From: Coniella vitis
Taxonomy: Eukaryota; Ascomycota; Sordariomycetes; Diaporthales; Schizoparmaceae
Assembly (NCBI GenBank): GCA_011317545.1
Contig: WUJK01000008.1
Location: 1,054,001-1,118,000, forward strand
DNA length: 64,000 nt
Reading direction: 5' to 3'
This document shows positions 25,285-38,680 of this stretch, one piece after another. The position numbers and the translations under genes are program-made. Below the pieces are notes generated by a model that was given only the letters and a program-made list of their open reading frames with translations, searched no databases and was not told the DNA's origin. Position 1 is the stretch's first letter; each line of letters starts with the position of its first letter.

Positions 25285-27400
25285 GCCCTTCTTGAAAAAC
25301 ACAAAAACCGGTTTACCACACATCCTAACAATAAAATAGTGAATTGACAGCTGCGTGTAAAACGTGCGTTCCGCGCGTAATGCACGCACGCCATGAATTC
25401 AAAACCTCGCGTATCGATGTTGCGCCCTTCCGTCAGCGGGAACTCGGAGTTACTACGGTGGTAGCAATGCACAACCACACCACACCACACCCCCAGCCCC
25501 CCCCCCCCAAAAAAAATACCACAGACTGACTTCAAATTCCAGTCATCACTGGCACGCAGAAAAATAACTTAAAAAAGAAAAACAGAGACTACTAAAATAT
25601 ACCAACGAACCCCAAGCTGAACTTGCCCCATCTGGCCCGACTTTGGAAAAAGAAACACATAAAAAAATAAGAAGAATCCTTCAGGATTCCAACACAATAC
25701 GACGTGGGGGGTTTATTTTGCGATTTTATCGATATCGAATGAGAGAGACCTACGTAGCACTGCCACTGTGGGCATGAATTCTGATGTATACGTGCGTGCT
25801 ATGTAGTATTTGCAGATATAATCTTTCTGGTTGGGTCAGTTGGGGGTCAGTTGGTGATGACAGCCAGCCAGCCAGCCAGACAGACAGACAGACATTGCTT
25901 GATCCGAGGCCGCAGCGGCACATGGGCATGGACGGAGTAATCAAATTGTAACCTGGGGTCCGATTCCAAAATGTACAGGACCACATGCCTTGTCTGCATA
26001 GTATGTCGTCCGAAGGAAAAAAAAAAAAAAAAAAGAAAAAAAAAAAGGTCTTTGCTTCTATTCTCAATATGGAAATACAATCAAGATGAAATTGTATTTC
26101 GAGAAATTTCTAAATCAGTAATCTTGCTTTGCGCATCGCTGCTCTATTTTAGGAAACCTGGGGTATGCATAAGTAAAACCACCGTCAAAGCAAAACAAAA
26201 TAAACAGGAAAAAGGGATATATACACATATAGTTTCCGCCTCAGCATTTGGCTGCGTAATGACTGTTTGAGATAAAACAACAACATAAATGCGCACAGAC
26301 GGAGGTCCACCGGCTTGTTTTCTATTTACTTTTTTTTTTCGTCCTTCTCCGAAAAGGGAAAGAAAAAGAAACAAGCCCCAAACCCCCCCCCCTCTAAAAA
26401 AGAAAAGGAAAAAAAAAAAAGAAGGAAACAGCACACGCATCTGCACATAGTGATTGACAAACAGGCATGCACACCAGCCGCGCGGCTGTCTACATCTGTA
26501 AGTGCCCAGGCACTCACTCACTGTGTTTGATTGGGGTGGCGTAAGTAGCAAAGCAAAGGCAAAGTAAAGCTCGTCTGATAGTCCATCTGGGTATCCGGGA
26601 AGGGGGAAATTAGGGGGAGCCTTTTTTTTGTCTTTATTCTAATGTTCACATATCTATCTGTGTCTGTCTGTTTTGTGTACATACGTACGTAGACTTGCTG
26701 GCGCGCTTATTGATATTGAGCGTCTTGACAAACGGCGAATACCAGACGATTGGAAAATACTCAAGTATACATAGTAAGTAGTACTTACCTTACTAGGCTA
26801 CTTCACTACTGCCACTGCCGCGGGAGGATTGAGTATGGCAAGCTAAAAGAGTTAAACAAGAAAGCAGCGCTTCCAAAAACTGCGCAATCGGGAAAAGAAA
26901 CATATTATACTTACATGATGCCATATCATGCACTTTTACTTTCACCAACAAACCCGTGTCTATTTTCAAGAATCCAAGTAGACAGACGTACGCGATTCGA
27001 ATAAAAAAGAGGGGTTCAACATTTGCATTCTGTCCATACAAAACAGACTTGGAGAGCAACGCTCACGCTTTCCCCAGGAACAAACTTCAAGCAACACCTA
27101 CCTTTGATAATACATCGTATATAGCACTCAATCAACTATATATACTTTGCTCAGTCGTTGCGGCCCAATGAAAACCTTGCGAGGCATGGGATGTTACGCT
27201 TGGATCTTGCATCCCTAGTCCCCAGCTAGCCGCAGTTTCTTCCATGTTTATGTACAGTACTATATAATTTTTAATTTTACAAGAAATGCATGAAGCCGAA
27301 GAAAATGTCAAGAATCCAAATTTGGTATTACTGCCACTTATTCTGATACAATCAACGACGTTGGCACGTCTGCCATCCGGTTCTAGAATGAAATGACAAC
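25201..27400. other. Gene-free intergenic DNA, part 2, rich in homopolymer tracts
   Basis: Marked by a 32-base A run (25250-25281), further A-rich tracts at about 26018-26046 and 26396-26420, and CAGC/CAGA tetranucleotide repeats at about 25861-25894. Frames here are poly-Lys or poly-Phe artefacts. One TACATAGTA motif lies at 26768-26776. Confidence 0.5.
25250..25281. repeat. 32-base poly(A) tract
   Basis: An uninterrupted run of A on the + strand. I looked for a retroposed sequence upstream of it and for flanking duplications and found neither, so it is listed as a simple repeat. Long homopolymers also carry sequencing uncertainty. Confidence 0.85.
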
Positions 27401-30400
27401 CTTGACATTGTTTGGAGAACATGACTTCAATCCTCCCGTGTAAGCTATGCGTGTGCTGCGAGAAAACATTATTGAGATTGTCACACTACGTTGGTAAAAA
27501 GTCAACAACATGCGCCAAAAAAGAAAAGGGTATTGGGCCACCACCACAGAGTGGCTCAGTTAAGACATGCTGCTACTATGTAGACCAGACTTTTTCTTTT
27601 ATTCGGGCATATACTATGCAGCATGCTGGCAACCCTCCCCAGGAGCAACCGATGCATCGGCAAGTCCTTTGCAGACACGAGCGGCCTCAGCTAGGGAGAA
27701 TTCCTATTCTGCAGCTGATGCCTGTGCGTACATAGTACTATGTATGTTGTGGTTGTGTGTGCTACTCTGTATGTTAGCTATGGATTTTATGCAGGGTGGG
27801 TAACATCGGGTGTACGTCGCTGCGCCGAACAAACAAAAGAGAAGAAAAAAAGGATCCTCATCTCGACGCTTCCTTACGAGCTTCAGCTTGCGGGCGGATA
27901 TTGATTGCTGCTCCCGTGAAATCAACCCAGTCTGACTGCCAGGATGGTGTACAGCTCACACCCACCACCGGCTTTCTGCTCTTCTCCATAATCATCATGG
28001 AGGGCTGCCTCTCCTCGAGGGCGACGTTTCAACGCTCATCCGCTATGGTAGGCCTCACCAAGATGCTGCTTGAAATGGGCTGCAAAAGGCCTAGCCTACC
28101 TAGACGTGGCGTGCTGAGTGCATCTCCCGCAGCGCGCAGCCCAGCGGCCAAAGCCGTTCGTCCTTCGCAGCAACCGATCCGAGTACATTGCCGCCGCGTT
28201 CGGCGCCCCATGTCGGCCTCGACCTTTGCCCGAGGCAATTCAAAGTGCGTGGCATCCTGTCTTCTGTGTTGCTGATTGCGCCAAGACCCCAAATCCCATC
28301 AGCCAAAGCTTTTGCCGTCAAATCTCTGTCGCCGTGTTGCATACCACAGCAGCATGGTTAGGCCGAGGTCCCACAAGTCGACGATGCTGCTACCAGTCAA
28401 CATGAACCGCGCTCTTGTAATCTCTCATACTTGCTTTGCGTACGCGAATTGATGGTTGCTGCGGAGGAATAAGCCCACCCACAATGACACGCGACGAGGA
28501 TTCGCAGCTCGTGATCTTTCTGGGCAGGATGAAATGGAAAGTGCAGGGACGGGCACCATCCCACGAAGGCAAGACCTCCTGGTGTCCTCTGTTTCAGGTA
28601 GGCCACGAGCCAATCCCGACAATGACAGGCTGTGAGTTTCGGCGTGCTCTCCGACAGAATACAGGGGACCCATCCGTCTTACCAACCTGTGCCCTGCCCA
28701 TAGTACTAGGTACACATGTACTATAGTCTACGTTGGAGTGCAACGTCGGTGGGCCCGGTGCCAGTTGTGGATAAAGACCCATTTACAGGGAGGGCATGCG
28801 GGAGCCACACAGCACAACATGCTCTTGCAGCTGCCATGTCACTTTGCCAGATCGGTCGTGCACGAGAGTGGGGCCCAAAGGCGACGCCAGAAGAAGAGAG
28901 AGAGAGAGAGACAGAGAGAGGGCAACACTGCACGATGTGGCTGCAGATGACAATCAATTGCTTTTCCTTGTCTTTTCTGTGCAGTCAGGCGATATGTGGC
29001 GCAGATCCAACAGGTCTTTGGCTCAGAAGAGCAAGAGAAAGCAGACACAGCAGTGGTGGTCGGCGGCTTCCAAGCAACGCAAGGCAAGGTAGGTAGATCG
29101 ATGGGCCGATGGGATGGATTTCCTGTGCCCATGTCGATCGAGTGTGGACAAGATTGAAGCTTATCAAGGCCCACCGCTAGGACTGCTCTGACGATTGGTG
29201 CAGAGGCACTCCAACGACATGTTTCATAGGGGAGGGGGAGCAAATATGCAAGTACATACTAGTAGATTGCTGCTATTTCCAGTCGTACCCGGTCCCCGCA
29301 AGCCAGATTGATGAGCCATATTGGTAGAACGGTCGGGGTAGCAAGACAAAGACTTTGCATAGAAGAGAGCGAATACCTCTTGGTGCATCCACTCACCGTA
29401 CGAAGACTCTAGGTATGTCGAAACTGGTCAGTAGGAAACAGGTCAATGTAACAGCAAAATGGCTCGGCCACTTTTCCACATGCACAACTAGGCTTGTGGC
29501 ACGGCGCACAACACATACATGACGGTTCTGATGAGCTGGACAAAGTTCTGCCAGTGGCACGAGCCAAGGTGTCCGAGCTGTCGTCTGCTGTGTCATAGTA
29601 TAATAATCGGGTCGTGGACAAAAGCCCCAAGGCTGCACAGACCCAAAAGTGTAGGACGGGCTGGGTTCTACCAGCCGGCTGGTACCGAGCTACTGCGGTT
29701 CTGGCGCCAAAAGGGAAGGATGGCGCACCCACACAATCGGTGATAGCTTCGAAGCCAGACCTCAGCTGAACCCAGTGTGTCGGACACGTGGTCGGCAACA
29801 ACCGAGCGTACTACCTACAACAGAGATGATGGTAGAAGAAGAGACTGGTTAGCGAGACCACTCCATGGTACGCATTCAGCGTCCAGCAGTTGGCTGTCGA
29901 CCTTTTTTTCTTTCTTTCTTTGGTGCCAAGCCGGCCTCTGCGAGTTGTTACTGGAGCACAAGTCTGCTTTGTTGGTCGCAGCAGCTCTAATGCCAACTTC
30001 GCAGCACACCGCATGCGGCAACCTTGTATTACTTGTACTATGTACAGGTGAAGCTCTGACCGGGATATTGATAAACTGGCAGTGGCACAACTGCAATGGT
30101 GGACGACAACGTAGTCTGTTTGTCCTATAATCCAGAGGGAGGAGCGGGTATTTGTTTCGTTTCCAGCAAGAGAATGCGCCCTGCTGTGCGGGCGGGCTGT
30201 TTGATAACGAAGGGAGTGAGCAGCTCATCAAGGCAATCTTCTGCATCCCAGAACAGCAGAACTAGATGCAGGGGGGGGGGACTTGCATTAGCCGCCTAAG
30301 GGCAGAAGTTGCCTGCTACACTGTAGCATTCTGAAGCAAACGACGTGCAGCATCGGCACGGGCGAGGCCTTGAGACTGTGGCAAAAGTAGGCTCACTCAA

Positions 30401-33000
30401 CCATCAAGCCCGCGAAACAAAGTGGCAAGGGCAAACTTGGAGAGCAGTCGCAGCAGCGGCATCAAGGCGAGGTTGTCGATGTCTGACAGGCGTATGAGGC
30501 TTGGAACCTGGCAACATGAAACGAAAAGCCGTGGGTATGCCGTCTGCGCCTCCAGAAACCTCGTTATAACCAGCTGTGGCCGCCGGTATGCAGCCAGACG
30601 AGGGAGGCAGGAGGCAGCGCGGCTAATCCAGAGAGACCCTGTTGGCAGATGAGACGACGAGGCGCCACGCGGCTGCTTGCAGACGCCCAGAAGGGCAATT
30701 GATGACTGTTGCTGGCTGGCGCTTTGAGGTCGTTGCAGATGGCTTGCACAACCAGCCTGGCTGGGTTTGGCTGTGGCTGTGGCTGGTGCGCGTCTGCTGT
30801 TTGTTTGTTTGTTGATGTTGCCGCCGTGGGTCGAGCATTGGGCGGCCATTGTGTGCAGGTACTTGCTTGCTCTAAGGGAAGGCACCCGTCGAGGCACCAA
30901 CCAACCAGGAGGGAAAGAAGTGCCCCTGTCGTTCTTTTGGCGCTAGGCGGGTACGTAGACAGGCAGAGCAGTCGGGACGCACTAGCCCGTTTTCAGACTA
31001 GCTGGCAACGGACGCATTCGGCAGGGGCTCGCGGGTGGGGCGCGGGCTCCAGCGTTTCATGTGTCGGCAGCGCGCTACCTCTTGTTGCCATGCGTCGAGT
31101 GTCTTTCTTTCATCCCACCCCATCGTGCGCGCACAGCCAGACAACAGTGGGCAAAGTGGCTGGCCTGAGGACGGGACAAACAGACCGAGTGATCTGCTAG
31201 CAGTTCGTCTGGTCTTGTGAGCTTAGCTGCCCTATGTTGCATGTCAAATTGTGTGGCACTTCAAGCACAGAAACTCGTGATGGTACGGTTACAGCTGTGC
31301 TTGGCACTCCCCAGAGAGAAAGTTTGAGCGCCCGGTGCGCATAGAGCGACGGGCTCCGAATAGAGTGTGCTAATATGATATTCGCACATGCAGGATCTAC
31401 AATACTACCTACACAAAACCCCAATGCTACTACTGCGTACTGCACAGAAAACCCTTGGGTATACGAACCCTTGCATGCGAGGATTCGTACACGCAAATGA
31501 GAGGGTTGCAGCGTCCCTCGATGAATAAATCCCCGCAATGCTTCTTGCCTCCTCCCTGGGGAAGCTTCCGTTGGTTGTTGGTGCTCCCCCAGGCTGGGCG
31601 AGCCGTGATGGCATGCTGGCATGCTGGCAAGCTGGCAAGACAGCACAGTTTACCAAGCAAGGACAAATAGGTCCGCCCTCTCCTTTGGGGCATCGACTGG
31701 AATGCACGTCTGGCGATGGCCTCGCCCGTTTGCTGCTACCGTGCCGTCATCCCTGGGCACAAAGTGCGAGGCAGTGGCTAGAACGTGTTAGGGGGAACCG
31801 TTAGCGCTTCTATAGTGGCCGCCTCCCTTACTCTTCCGACTGCCTTGCTTGCGGTCGTGCTATGCTGGCAGCCAGCGTCTCTAATGTCGGTTGGCGATGC
31901 AAAGGACTTTGGGATGTCTGCAGCAAACTACTGCCGTCAGCCAGCCAGAGCCGGCAGAATCAACTTGTAAAAATTATTGACACAATGTTTTGGGCCTCGA
32001 GCCCAGTCCGGTCCGTCCAGTCCAGCCCTGGGCTCGCTTGCATCTCTGGTATACATACATAGTAGTAATGAGTTGGACTGACAGAATGAATAAATCCTTA
32101 TGGCATCTGCAGCTTACTTTCCGCAGATTGTTTGCAGCACGCCTAATAAACACGCTCGTTTCACCTCGTCCGATCAGCAAAGCAAGCTGCCAGCTTCCTG
32201 GCCAGTCTGTTTAGATTTGTCCTCTTCACCCAACTTGTCCAGTCTACGGCAAAAGGGCTGCTGTCATCATCATCATAACAATACCGATACAGCATTTTAC
32301 CATGTACTACATGCATACCTAGTACAGACCAAAAAAAAAAAACAGTCGAAACCCGTCTCGTGGCCTTGGATCCAACCAGCAGCTCTGCTTGGACTACGCC
32401 AAGAGGCTTGCCTACCCACCCCCCGTTCGGTGTCCTCCAGCCGCGTCTCTTGTCGAGCCGCCAGGAGCGAATCATCAGCGCCCCCCGCTGGGATCGATCC
32501 GCGCTGTACTTCAGTACATAGTACAGGGCCAACATAGTAAGTACAAGGCCCCTGGCTTCCCACCATTTTGCCCAGGCTTGCCAATCGCCTGGCTTGCCCA
32601 CCACTGAAGCAGCAGAGCACAGCGTCTGCTCCAACGAACCGCCAGGCGCTTCAGTAATCTCTAGACGCCAGCCGACCAAGCCTGGCAAGTGAGAACTGGG
32701 GAGAGTGAGCGCCCAAAAATAATTCCAGACTCACGGCGACAAGGTGCATATCCACGATCCCACACCAGAAAGGCGCCTTGACCCACTCCGACCCTGCATC
32801 TGCGAGTTTTCATTTTCGAGATTGCCCAAACAGGACGCAGCGCCGTTGCAGAGACTCGTGTATGCATGTGTGCGAGTTTTGTTCTTAAGAGGAGGGATTG
32901 ACGAAGAGAGCAGAGCAAACAGAGCTTCTCTCGGGACTCGCTTCATTCTCTCTTTCTTTCTCATTTTTGTGTGTTGTATTCCACCACCATACCAGCTTGA
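27401..33000. other. Gene-free intergenic DNA, part 3
   Basis: Higher in G+C than the preceding part and containing many overlapping short frames, none with a recognisable domain or a consistent splice pattern. It holds motif copies at 27729-27744 (palindrome), 30036-30044, 32056-32064 and 32515-32523, and an AG microsatellite near 28898-28920. A non-coding RNA or a fast-evolving orphan gene could be hidden here; sequence alone does not show it. Confidence 0.45.
27729..27744. repeat. 16-base perfect palindrome TACATAGTACTATGTA
   Basis: The motif and its reverse complement are fused into one self-complementary 16-mer. It is the most complete form of the motif that recurs through the intergenic DNA of this window. 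Confidence 0.85.
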
Positions 33001-35507
33001 GGCTGCGGATTTTGTGGTGCTAATTGTTCTCATTGTCTCTTTGCTTTTTTGCATTCTCATTCCATTGTCCCAAGTACATTCAAAACACCCACACTCTCTC
33101 ACTCTCTATCCGGTCAACTGGGCCTTTCCGTCCCCGTGTCGCCAACTCAGGCAAAACACAAACAAACAGAGAGAGAGAGAGAGAGACATCCGCTGGATCG
33201 GATTCTGCCGACGCGACACTCATTGTCTTGTCCTTCCTTCTTCGAATCGACCGACTCCCAGCCCAAGCCAGGCCCAGCCCAGCCCAGTCCAGCCAAGCAC
33301 AGCACAGCACAGCAGCACAGCATAGCACAAAGACTAAGCCTGAGCACTTTGCCTAATAAACGCTACGTGACTCGTTACAAATCGTGCTCTTGCTCTTGAC
33401 AAGTCCAAGAGTTGCAGCACAACCCCAGATTACCTCGCGAGACCTTGCTTAGCTGGCATCGCAGCGCCCGACGAGTCAAGCCTCCTAATCTAGCTCAACG
33501 GTTACGGAGCCGGCACTCCCACTTTTTTTCCCCCATCTTTTTCTTTAAGAGAGAGAAGACGAAAGCGAGAGCAACAAGAACGAGAACAACAAACACAGCA
33601 AGCGCAAACCACCACAAAGTTGCTCATCAAAGTTTCTTGTCGAGAAAACACGAATCCGCTGCTGCTGCGCCCTCTGCTTGTGGACCAGCGCCGCCGTCGA
33701 GACGTTTTCATCGCTGCAAGACCCGCTTTCGGAAGCCGTTCTCAGCCACTCACAGGCTTGCAACTGCCCAATTCGCCGCCCACTGTCCAGCTCTAGCAGC
33801 GTGGCTCATACAATTGACGGGCGTTCTCCCACCAAAAAGCAGCAACTCTGATTTCCCTCCTCGCCTCGGCTGTCAGCTTAACGAAGCGAAGCGAAGCAAG
33901 TCTGGGTTTTTGTTTTTGACCAGGCAGTCCAGCAACTTACCAGGTTAGTCTATTGATTTCCATTGTTGCATCACCGTCATTATGCACCGGGCGCCTGCCT
34001 GCCTGCCTGCCTGGCTGTCTGTCGGGAAAGCGACCGCACTTTGTGGCCTCCACGCCCAAACCCCAAACAGCGTCCCCCGCAGGCAGAGGTAGGCAGTAGT
34101 CACCTGCTTGCCCTGCCGGCGTGGCCTCGAGGGGCGGTCAGTCCGTCCATCACCCGTCCAGGCAGAACAGGCCACTCTCTCACCTGCCTGTATTTGTGTG
34201 TTTGTGCGTGGTTGCCCGTTTGCCCAACACCAGCATTGCTCCCCCGTCAGGCTCAGAAGCCCAGGCTTCTGTTGCTCGTGGCCCCCCTTCGTGCATGGAG
34301 CAGCAGCCCGTCTCGAGCACGCTGAGCCAGTCGATCTGCTTGCGGTCGCGGCGAACCGGGCCCAAGCGGTCTCGCCTCATGCATACATGGTACACCAGCC
34401 CAAGTCGTCAGGTTCTTGTGCGCACACCACAGCCAGCCGACCGAGCGCTATGCACTCGATTCGACTCGAGTGCTAGCAAGCCAGAACGGTCGATCGCTGA
34501 CTAGGCCCAGCAGCCACCTCCACATCCCTTGGCCAAGTGGCTCGGTACCTTTTGCACGCGCTTTTTCTTCTTCCTTCTCTGCTTGGCCACCAGCGCCACC
34601 CCTGCTTGCCAAGCCGTGTACTCAGGTACGGCGGTACTTGGTCGCTGCCACCTGCACACCTCTGCACCCTCGGAAACCGCACTCCCTGCCCGCCAGGGCA
34701 TCCCTGCACCCCTGCCCCCGCCCAGGCTCAGCCTCGTGGGCCATTGACTTGCACGTCACCTTCTGACGAAGAAGCCATTGACGCCCCCCTGCCGACAAGC
34801 TCAGGAGGCCATCTATACCATACTATGTACCCAAAAGTGCCCCACCAGGCCCAAACCACTCGCTACATAGTACACCCCGCGTAACGATACAGTATAGTCG
34901 AGTTCGAGTCGTCTCGATTCGTTCGTTACTTAACTGCCTCGACCCCAGTCGGCTTCTTCTGGTTGCTGTTGTCGTTGCGCATTGTCCTCTTGTCACTGCA
35001 TCCCATCCATCCATCATTTGCATCCTGCATTCATATACTTGGGGGCCCCTCTTGCACCATCCTCCTTCAGCCTCGGAAGCCCTGTCATTCTTTGTTCCTG
35101 TCAAGCCTAGCAATACCATCACCCACCACAGCCTTCCGCCCATATCAGACGAACTTCTTGCTGCGGCCCTCTTCCCAAAGGCATCCATCATAATACAGCA
35201 ACAGCACACTGCTGCAATATAGCCGAGCCATACCTCGAGGCATTATACGGATACGGGAACCTGACTCGCTGACACACTCTGCTCCCCGCCTAGCAGTCCA
35301 CTCTCTTGCGGCTGAGATAGCATCCCATTCACGTTGACTTTTTCCATCTTCGCCGGTCGAGTGGAAAAACCCCAAGGGTTGTATCAAAGCTCACCAAGAC
35401 TGAGAAAAAAGGGGACCTACTCATCTCACTTGTCTCGCTTCTGAGCACTCGCTACACCATCTCTCTTCTTCTTTCATTACACACACACACACACACAACA
35501 GCCCACC
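33001..35507. promoter_or_regulatory. Upstream region and probable long leader of the G1/S cyclin gene
   Basis: The last 2.5 kb before the cyclin start is strongly C/T- and CA-rich on the + strand (tract examples: GA repeat near 33170-33186, CA repeat near 35480-35498), as fungal promoters and leaders often are. Two motif copies occur at 34821-34829 and 34864-34872. No coding frame is supported. Regulated cell-cycle genes often have long upstream regions; that this is the case here is inference. Confidence 0.5.
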
Positions 35508-36878
35508 ATGGCATCACAACAGTACTACGCGGCTCCAAGCCCGGCCGACCTCAACGCCAAGGCCCTGGACGAGTTCATTTATGAAAGAGTCACAGACGAT
35601 ATGATTCGCTACCTCGCACAGGCCGCCCGCAATGTCATTCGCTGCGATGAGAGCATGATGCCTCCTTCGCCAACAACAACGACAGCACCAGCAGTCTCCA
35701 GCCAGCCCCTCAACAGCTCCAGACTCCCCGTCACCCCTCCCAGGACACCCTCACCCGTTGCTTCGGGAGACAAGTTCCTGCCCTCGCTGGAGGAGTTCAT
35801 CTACAACCTTGTTTGGTCCTCAAACGTCCAGGTCCCCACTTTGATGTCGACCCTGGTATACCTGAACCGTCTCAGGTCTCGTCTGCAACCCGAGGCCAAG
35901 GGCCTGCGATGCACGGCTCACCGCATCTTCTTGGCAGCTCTCATCCTGACTGCCAAGTACCTCAATGACAGTTCGCCCAAGAACAAGCACTGGGCCCGGT
36001 ACACGGAGATCTGGGACGACGCCAGTGGACCCCGCAGAGACCACAAGGGCCGTGAGCGCCCCGCTGACTTTTTGTTTTCGCGCACCGAGGTCAACCTGAT
36101 GGAGAAGCAGCTGCTCATGCTGCTCGAGTGGGAGCTCCGCATCACCAGGGAAGACCTTTACCGCGAGTTGGACCCCTTTCTGGAGCCCGTCCGCCAAAAG
36201 ATGTCTGCTCAGTACGAGAAGCAGCGCCAACGCATGGAGGCCAAGGCCCTCAAGGCTGAGGAAGCGCGCCGCAGGGAAGAGGAAGCCCGCATGGCCGAGC
36301 TGTGGAGACGCGCAGCAGTCGAGCAGGCTGCCACTGCCACAGAGACGACCGCCTCTTCCTATGTCAGCGTCACCTCCGAGAGTCTCCGCCACAAGTACTC
36401 GCACTCGCGCTCGTCCTCGCGTGACACGCGCTACACTGCTGACTCGATGCCTGGGCTCGACAGCAGCAGCTCCATTGGTGGCCGCAGCATCAGCGGCTCT
36501 CCTACGTACGGATACGCTGCTTCTCTCGACGGTAGCATCGGCGCCACCACGCCACCTACCGAGATTGAGATTCACGACCCTTACTTTTTGCACAACTCGA
36601 TGGCCTACGCAGACAGCGCGTATGACCCTCCTGTGGAAATCATTGTAGCCCAGCAGCAGCAACAGCAGCAAAAGAAGGTGCCCTACTACCACAACCAGGA
36701 GCTTCCTGCTCTTCCCCAGATGCCTCAGCTCGTCAAGCAAAAGTCTCTTTTGCCGTATGAGATTAGCCCTGATGAGCTGCGCGAGCTCGATACGGGCGCT
36801 CCTGGCGCCAAGAGAAGCCGTGTCCGCGGCATGTTTGGACGCATCTTCAGCTCTGGCTCGGGTGTTGTCGCGCGATAA
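35508..36878 (+). CDS. G1/S-type cyclin of the Pcl1/Pcl2 (Pho85 cyclin) family
   Basis: A single exon of 456 residues with a strong start context (CCCACCATGG). A Ser/Pro/Thr-rich segment separates a short N-terminal helix region (about 14-45, DEFIYERVTDDMIRYLAQAA) from the cyclin box at about 88-221, which includes FIYNLVWSSNVQVPTLMSTL, the conserved LNRL, HRIFLAALILTAKYLND and a closing MLLEWELRITREDL. This is the pattern of Pcl-class cyclins, which activate the kinase Pho85 and promote G1/S entry and polarity in yeast. Residues about 239-278 form a highly charged coiled coil; the C-terminal half is Ser-rich with a short polyglutamine run and a basic end. The cognate Pho85-type kinase is not in this window; the kinase at 19307-20412 is CDK1. 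PEST-like Ser/Pro content suggests rapid turnover. Confidence 0.92.
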   Translation: MASQQYYAAPSPADLNAKALDEFIYERVTDDMIRYLAQAARNVIRCDESMMPPSPTTTTAPAVSSQPLNSSRLPVTPPRTPSPVASGDKFLPSLEEFIYNLVWSSNVQVPTLMSTLVYLNRLRSRLQPEAKGLRCTAHRIFLAALILTAKYLNDSSPKNKHWARYTEIWDDASGPRRDHKGRERPADFLFSRTEVNLMEKQLLMLLEWELRITREDLYRELDPFLEPVRQKMSAQYEKQRQRMEAKALKAEEARRREEEARMAELWRRAAVEQAATATETTASSYVSVTSESLRHKYSHSRSSSRDTRYTADSMPGLDSSSSIGGRSISGSPTYGYAASLDGSIGATTPPTEIEIHDPYFLHNSMAYADSAYDPPVEIIVAQQQQQQQKKVPYYHNQELPALPQMPQLVKQKSLLPYEISPDELRELDTGAPGAKRSRVRGMFGRIFSSGSGVVAR

Positions 36879-38030
36879 AAGAAGCCAAAAGACGAACACA
36901 AAAAATCATCTTTTGTTTGACTCTTTTTCCATTCTTTGTTTTTTTTCTCTCTCTCCTGCAACACTCATCACTGGAGCATGATCTTTGACGACGATTCACA
37001 AGAAATACAGCGCGGCGTTCCACAACATGACTAGGCAGGATTTTTTTGCGGTGGTACACACATCTGGATAAGGGGGCGGGCGGGTTTTGAGATTTCTTGG
37101 AGTTTTACACACACAACACACACGTCGTGTTTGGGGCATCGGAGTATGGTATGGCGGTATCGCCACAACAAGACATTTTGCGATAATTTCCTAATCATTG
37201 GTTGTTTTGTTTTTGCATCTTTTTTTACTACGAAGCATGGGCATCACTGCTGGGGAGATTGGTGATGATCCCAACTCAAAAAATCCGGAGTTCTCAACTG
37301 GAATGATGGACGGCGATTGGCAGGCGGTCAGGGTTATTCTCTCTTTGGGGGTGTTGTTGATTTTATTTACACATATCCATACTCTCTGGGGGTTTGGGCC
37401 GGACATGATACAGTGGAGGAAGAATGCGCATTGAGCGTTCAATGATACCATCTCATTTGCATGTCATAGGAATCAAGAACACAAGATACTTTACATAGGT
37501 GGCGATAGCAAGCAAAATGCGAAAGACAGCAAATGCAAGAAGCGAGTGTAACGCAAACATACTATGTGTTCAAACCCCCACCATTGATGTTGGATGGCAA
37601 ACCCAAAAAGCAACACGTATGCGCCTTTCTTGGTGGATCTGGTGATTTTCCGCCTCACATGTCGTGTTCATCGGTGCTTTCTTGTGGCTGTGAGCCAAGT
37701 GTGGTGGGGGGTGGTGGCCCCAAGTACTTGGGTACTTGGACAGTGGGTACGTAGCTTTTCAGTGGGGATTTCTTGCCGCAGCAAAGGTGTAAGTACCATG
37801 TATTATTTATCGGCAGGCTGAATGCAGGATATTCACGGACGGACGGACGGACTGACTGGCTGACTGACGGACTTGACTGAAAGACTAAAACGCTGAGAGG
37901 GTTGGAATGGGTGGAAAATGATTGAACGACAAAAGGCCAAAATGGGCTTCATGCTATGACTTGCGGCTGGGTTGGTGGTGTTTTGTGACCTTGCAAGCAA
38001 GAGGCACGCGTGTGTCGTGTGTAAATAAAT

Positions 38031-38058
38031 CACGCTCACGCTCACGCTCACGCTCACG
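38031..38058. repeat. Hexanucleotide tandem repeat (CTCACG)n
   Basis: About four and a half units in tandem in intergenic DNA. Confidence 0.85.
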
Positions 38059-38657
38059 AGACAAAAAAGTTCACAACAACCATACCCAGTTTAACGACAA
38101 TGATACCGTACAATAACGAAACCCAGAAAGAGCCCCTCTTTGGATTGTGGCAATGACTTGATCTGCAACCGCTCAAAACAATACTACATGGCAAACAACA
38201 CTCCACGGTATTCTTTCTTTTTTTTTTTTTCTTTTTTTCGCTACTTGAATTTCGGGAATCTCTCTCCCCCTCCCCCCTGCCCCCCAAACTAATGATTGAT
38301 ATCCACGCAATCGCCCTATCTGTTCTCCCTGTGGCTTATTGACAACTCTCCATCCTATTACTTGTGTGTACTTTACCCGGCAAAGGGGAGACCCGAACAG
38401 CGAACAGCCTCGTGCCGCGCCGCCCGTTCCATGTTTCTTTGGAGCAACAAGAAAGCTAAATGGAGGCTATATCCTCCTATCCGAACGGGTGGTGCCGGGC
38501 TACGGATAAGGGTAGCGTGAAGTATAAAGTATACGAATTCGAAAGTATGATGCTATCTTTATGATGTACCTGGCTGAAAGGGGGCCTGAAGAAAAGCATG
38601 TCAGAATCAAGCTTATCTTTGTGATATACTTCACTTCAAACTATGTAATTGGCAGTG

Positions 38658-38680
38658 TTTTTTTTTTTTTTTTTTTTTTT
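38658..38680. repeat. 23-base poly(T) tract
   Basis: An uninterrupted T run in intergenic DNA; I found no associated element. Confidence 0.85.

Noticed and set aside
27796..28275. 159-codon frame in the gene-free stretch
   Set aside because: No recognisable domain, compositionally odd Arg/Ser/Pro end, overlapped by frames of similar length on the other strand.
33412..33948. 178-codon frame upstream of the cyclin
   Set aside because: Low complexity, no motif, and lies in a C/T-rich leader-like region.
35820..36899. 359-codon frame on the minus strand opposite the cyclin gene
   Set aside because: Antisense shadow of a GC-rich coding exon; Val/Leu/Arg-rich with no domain.
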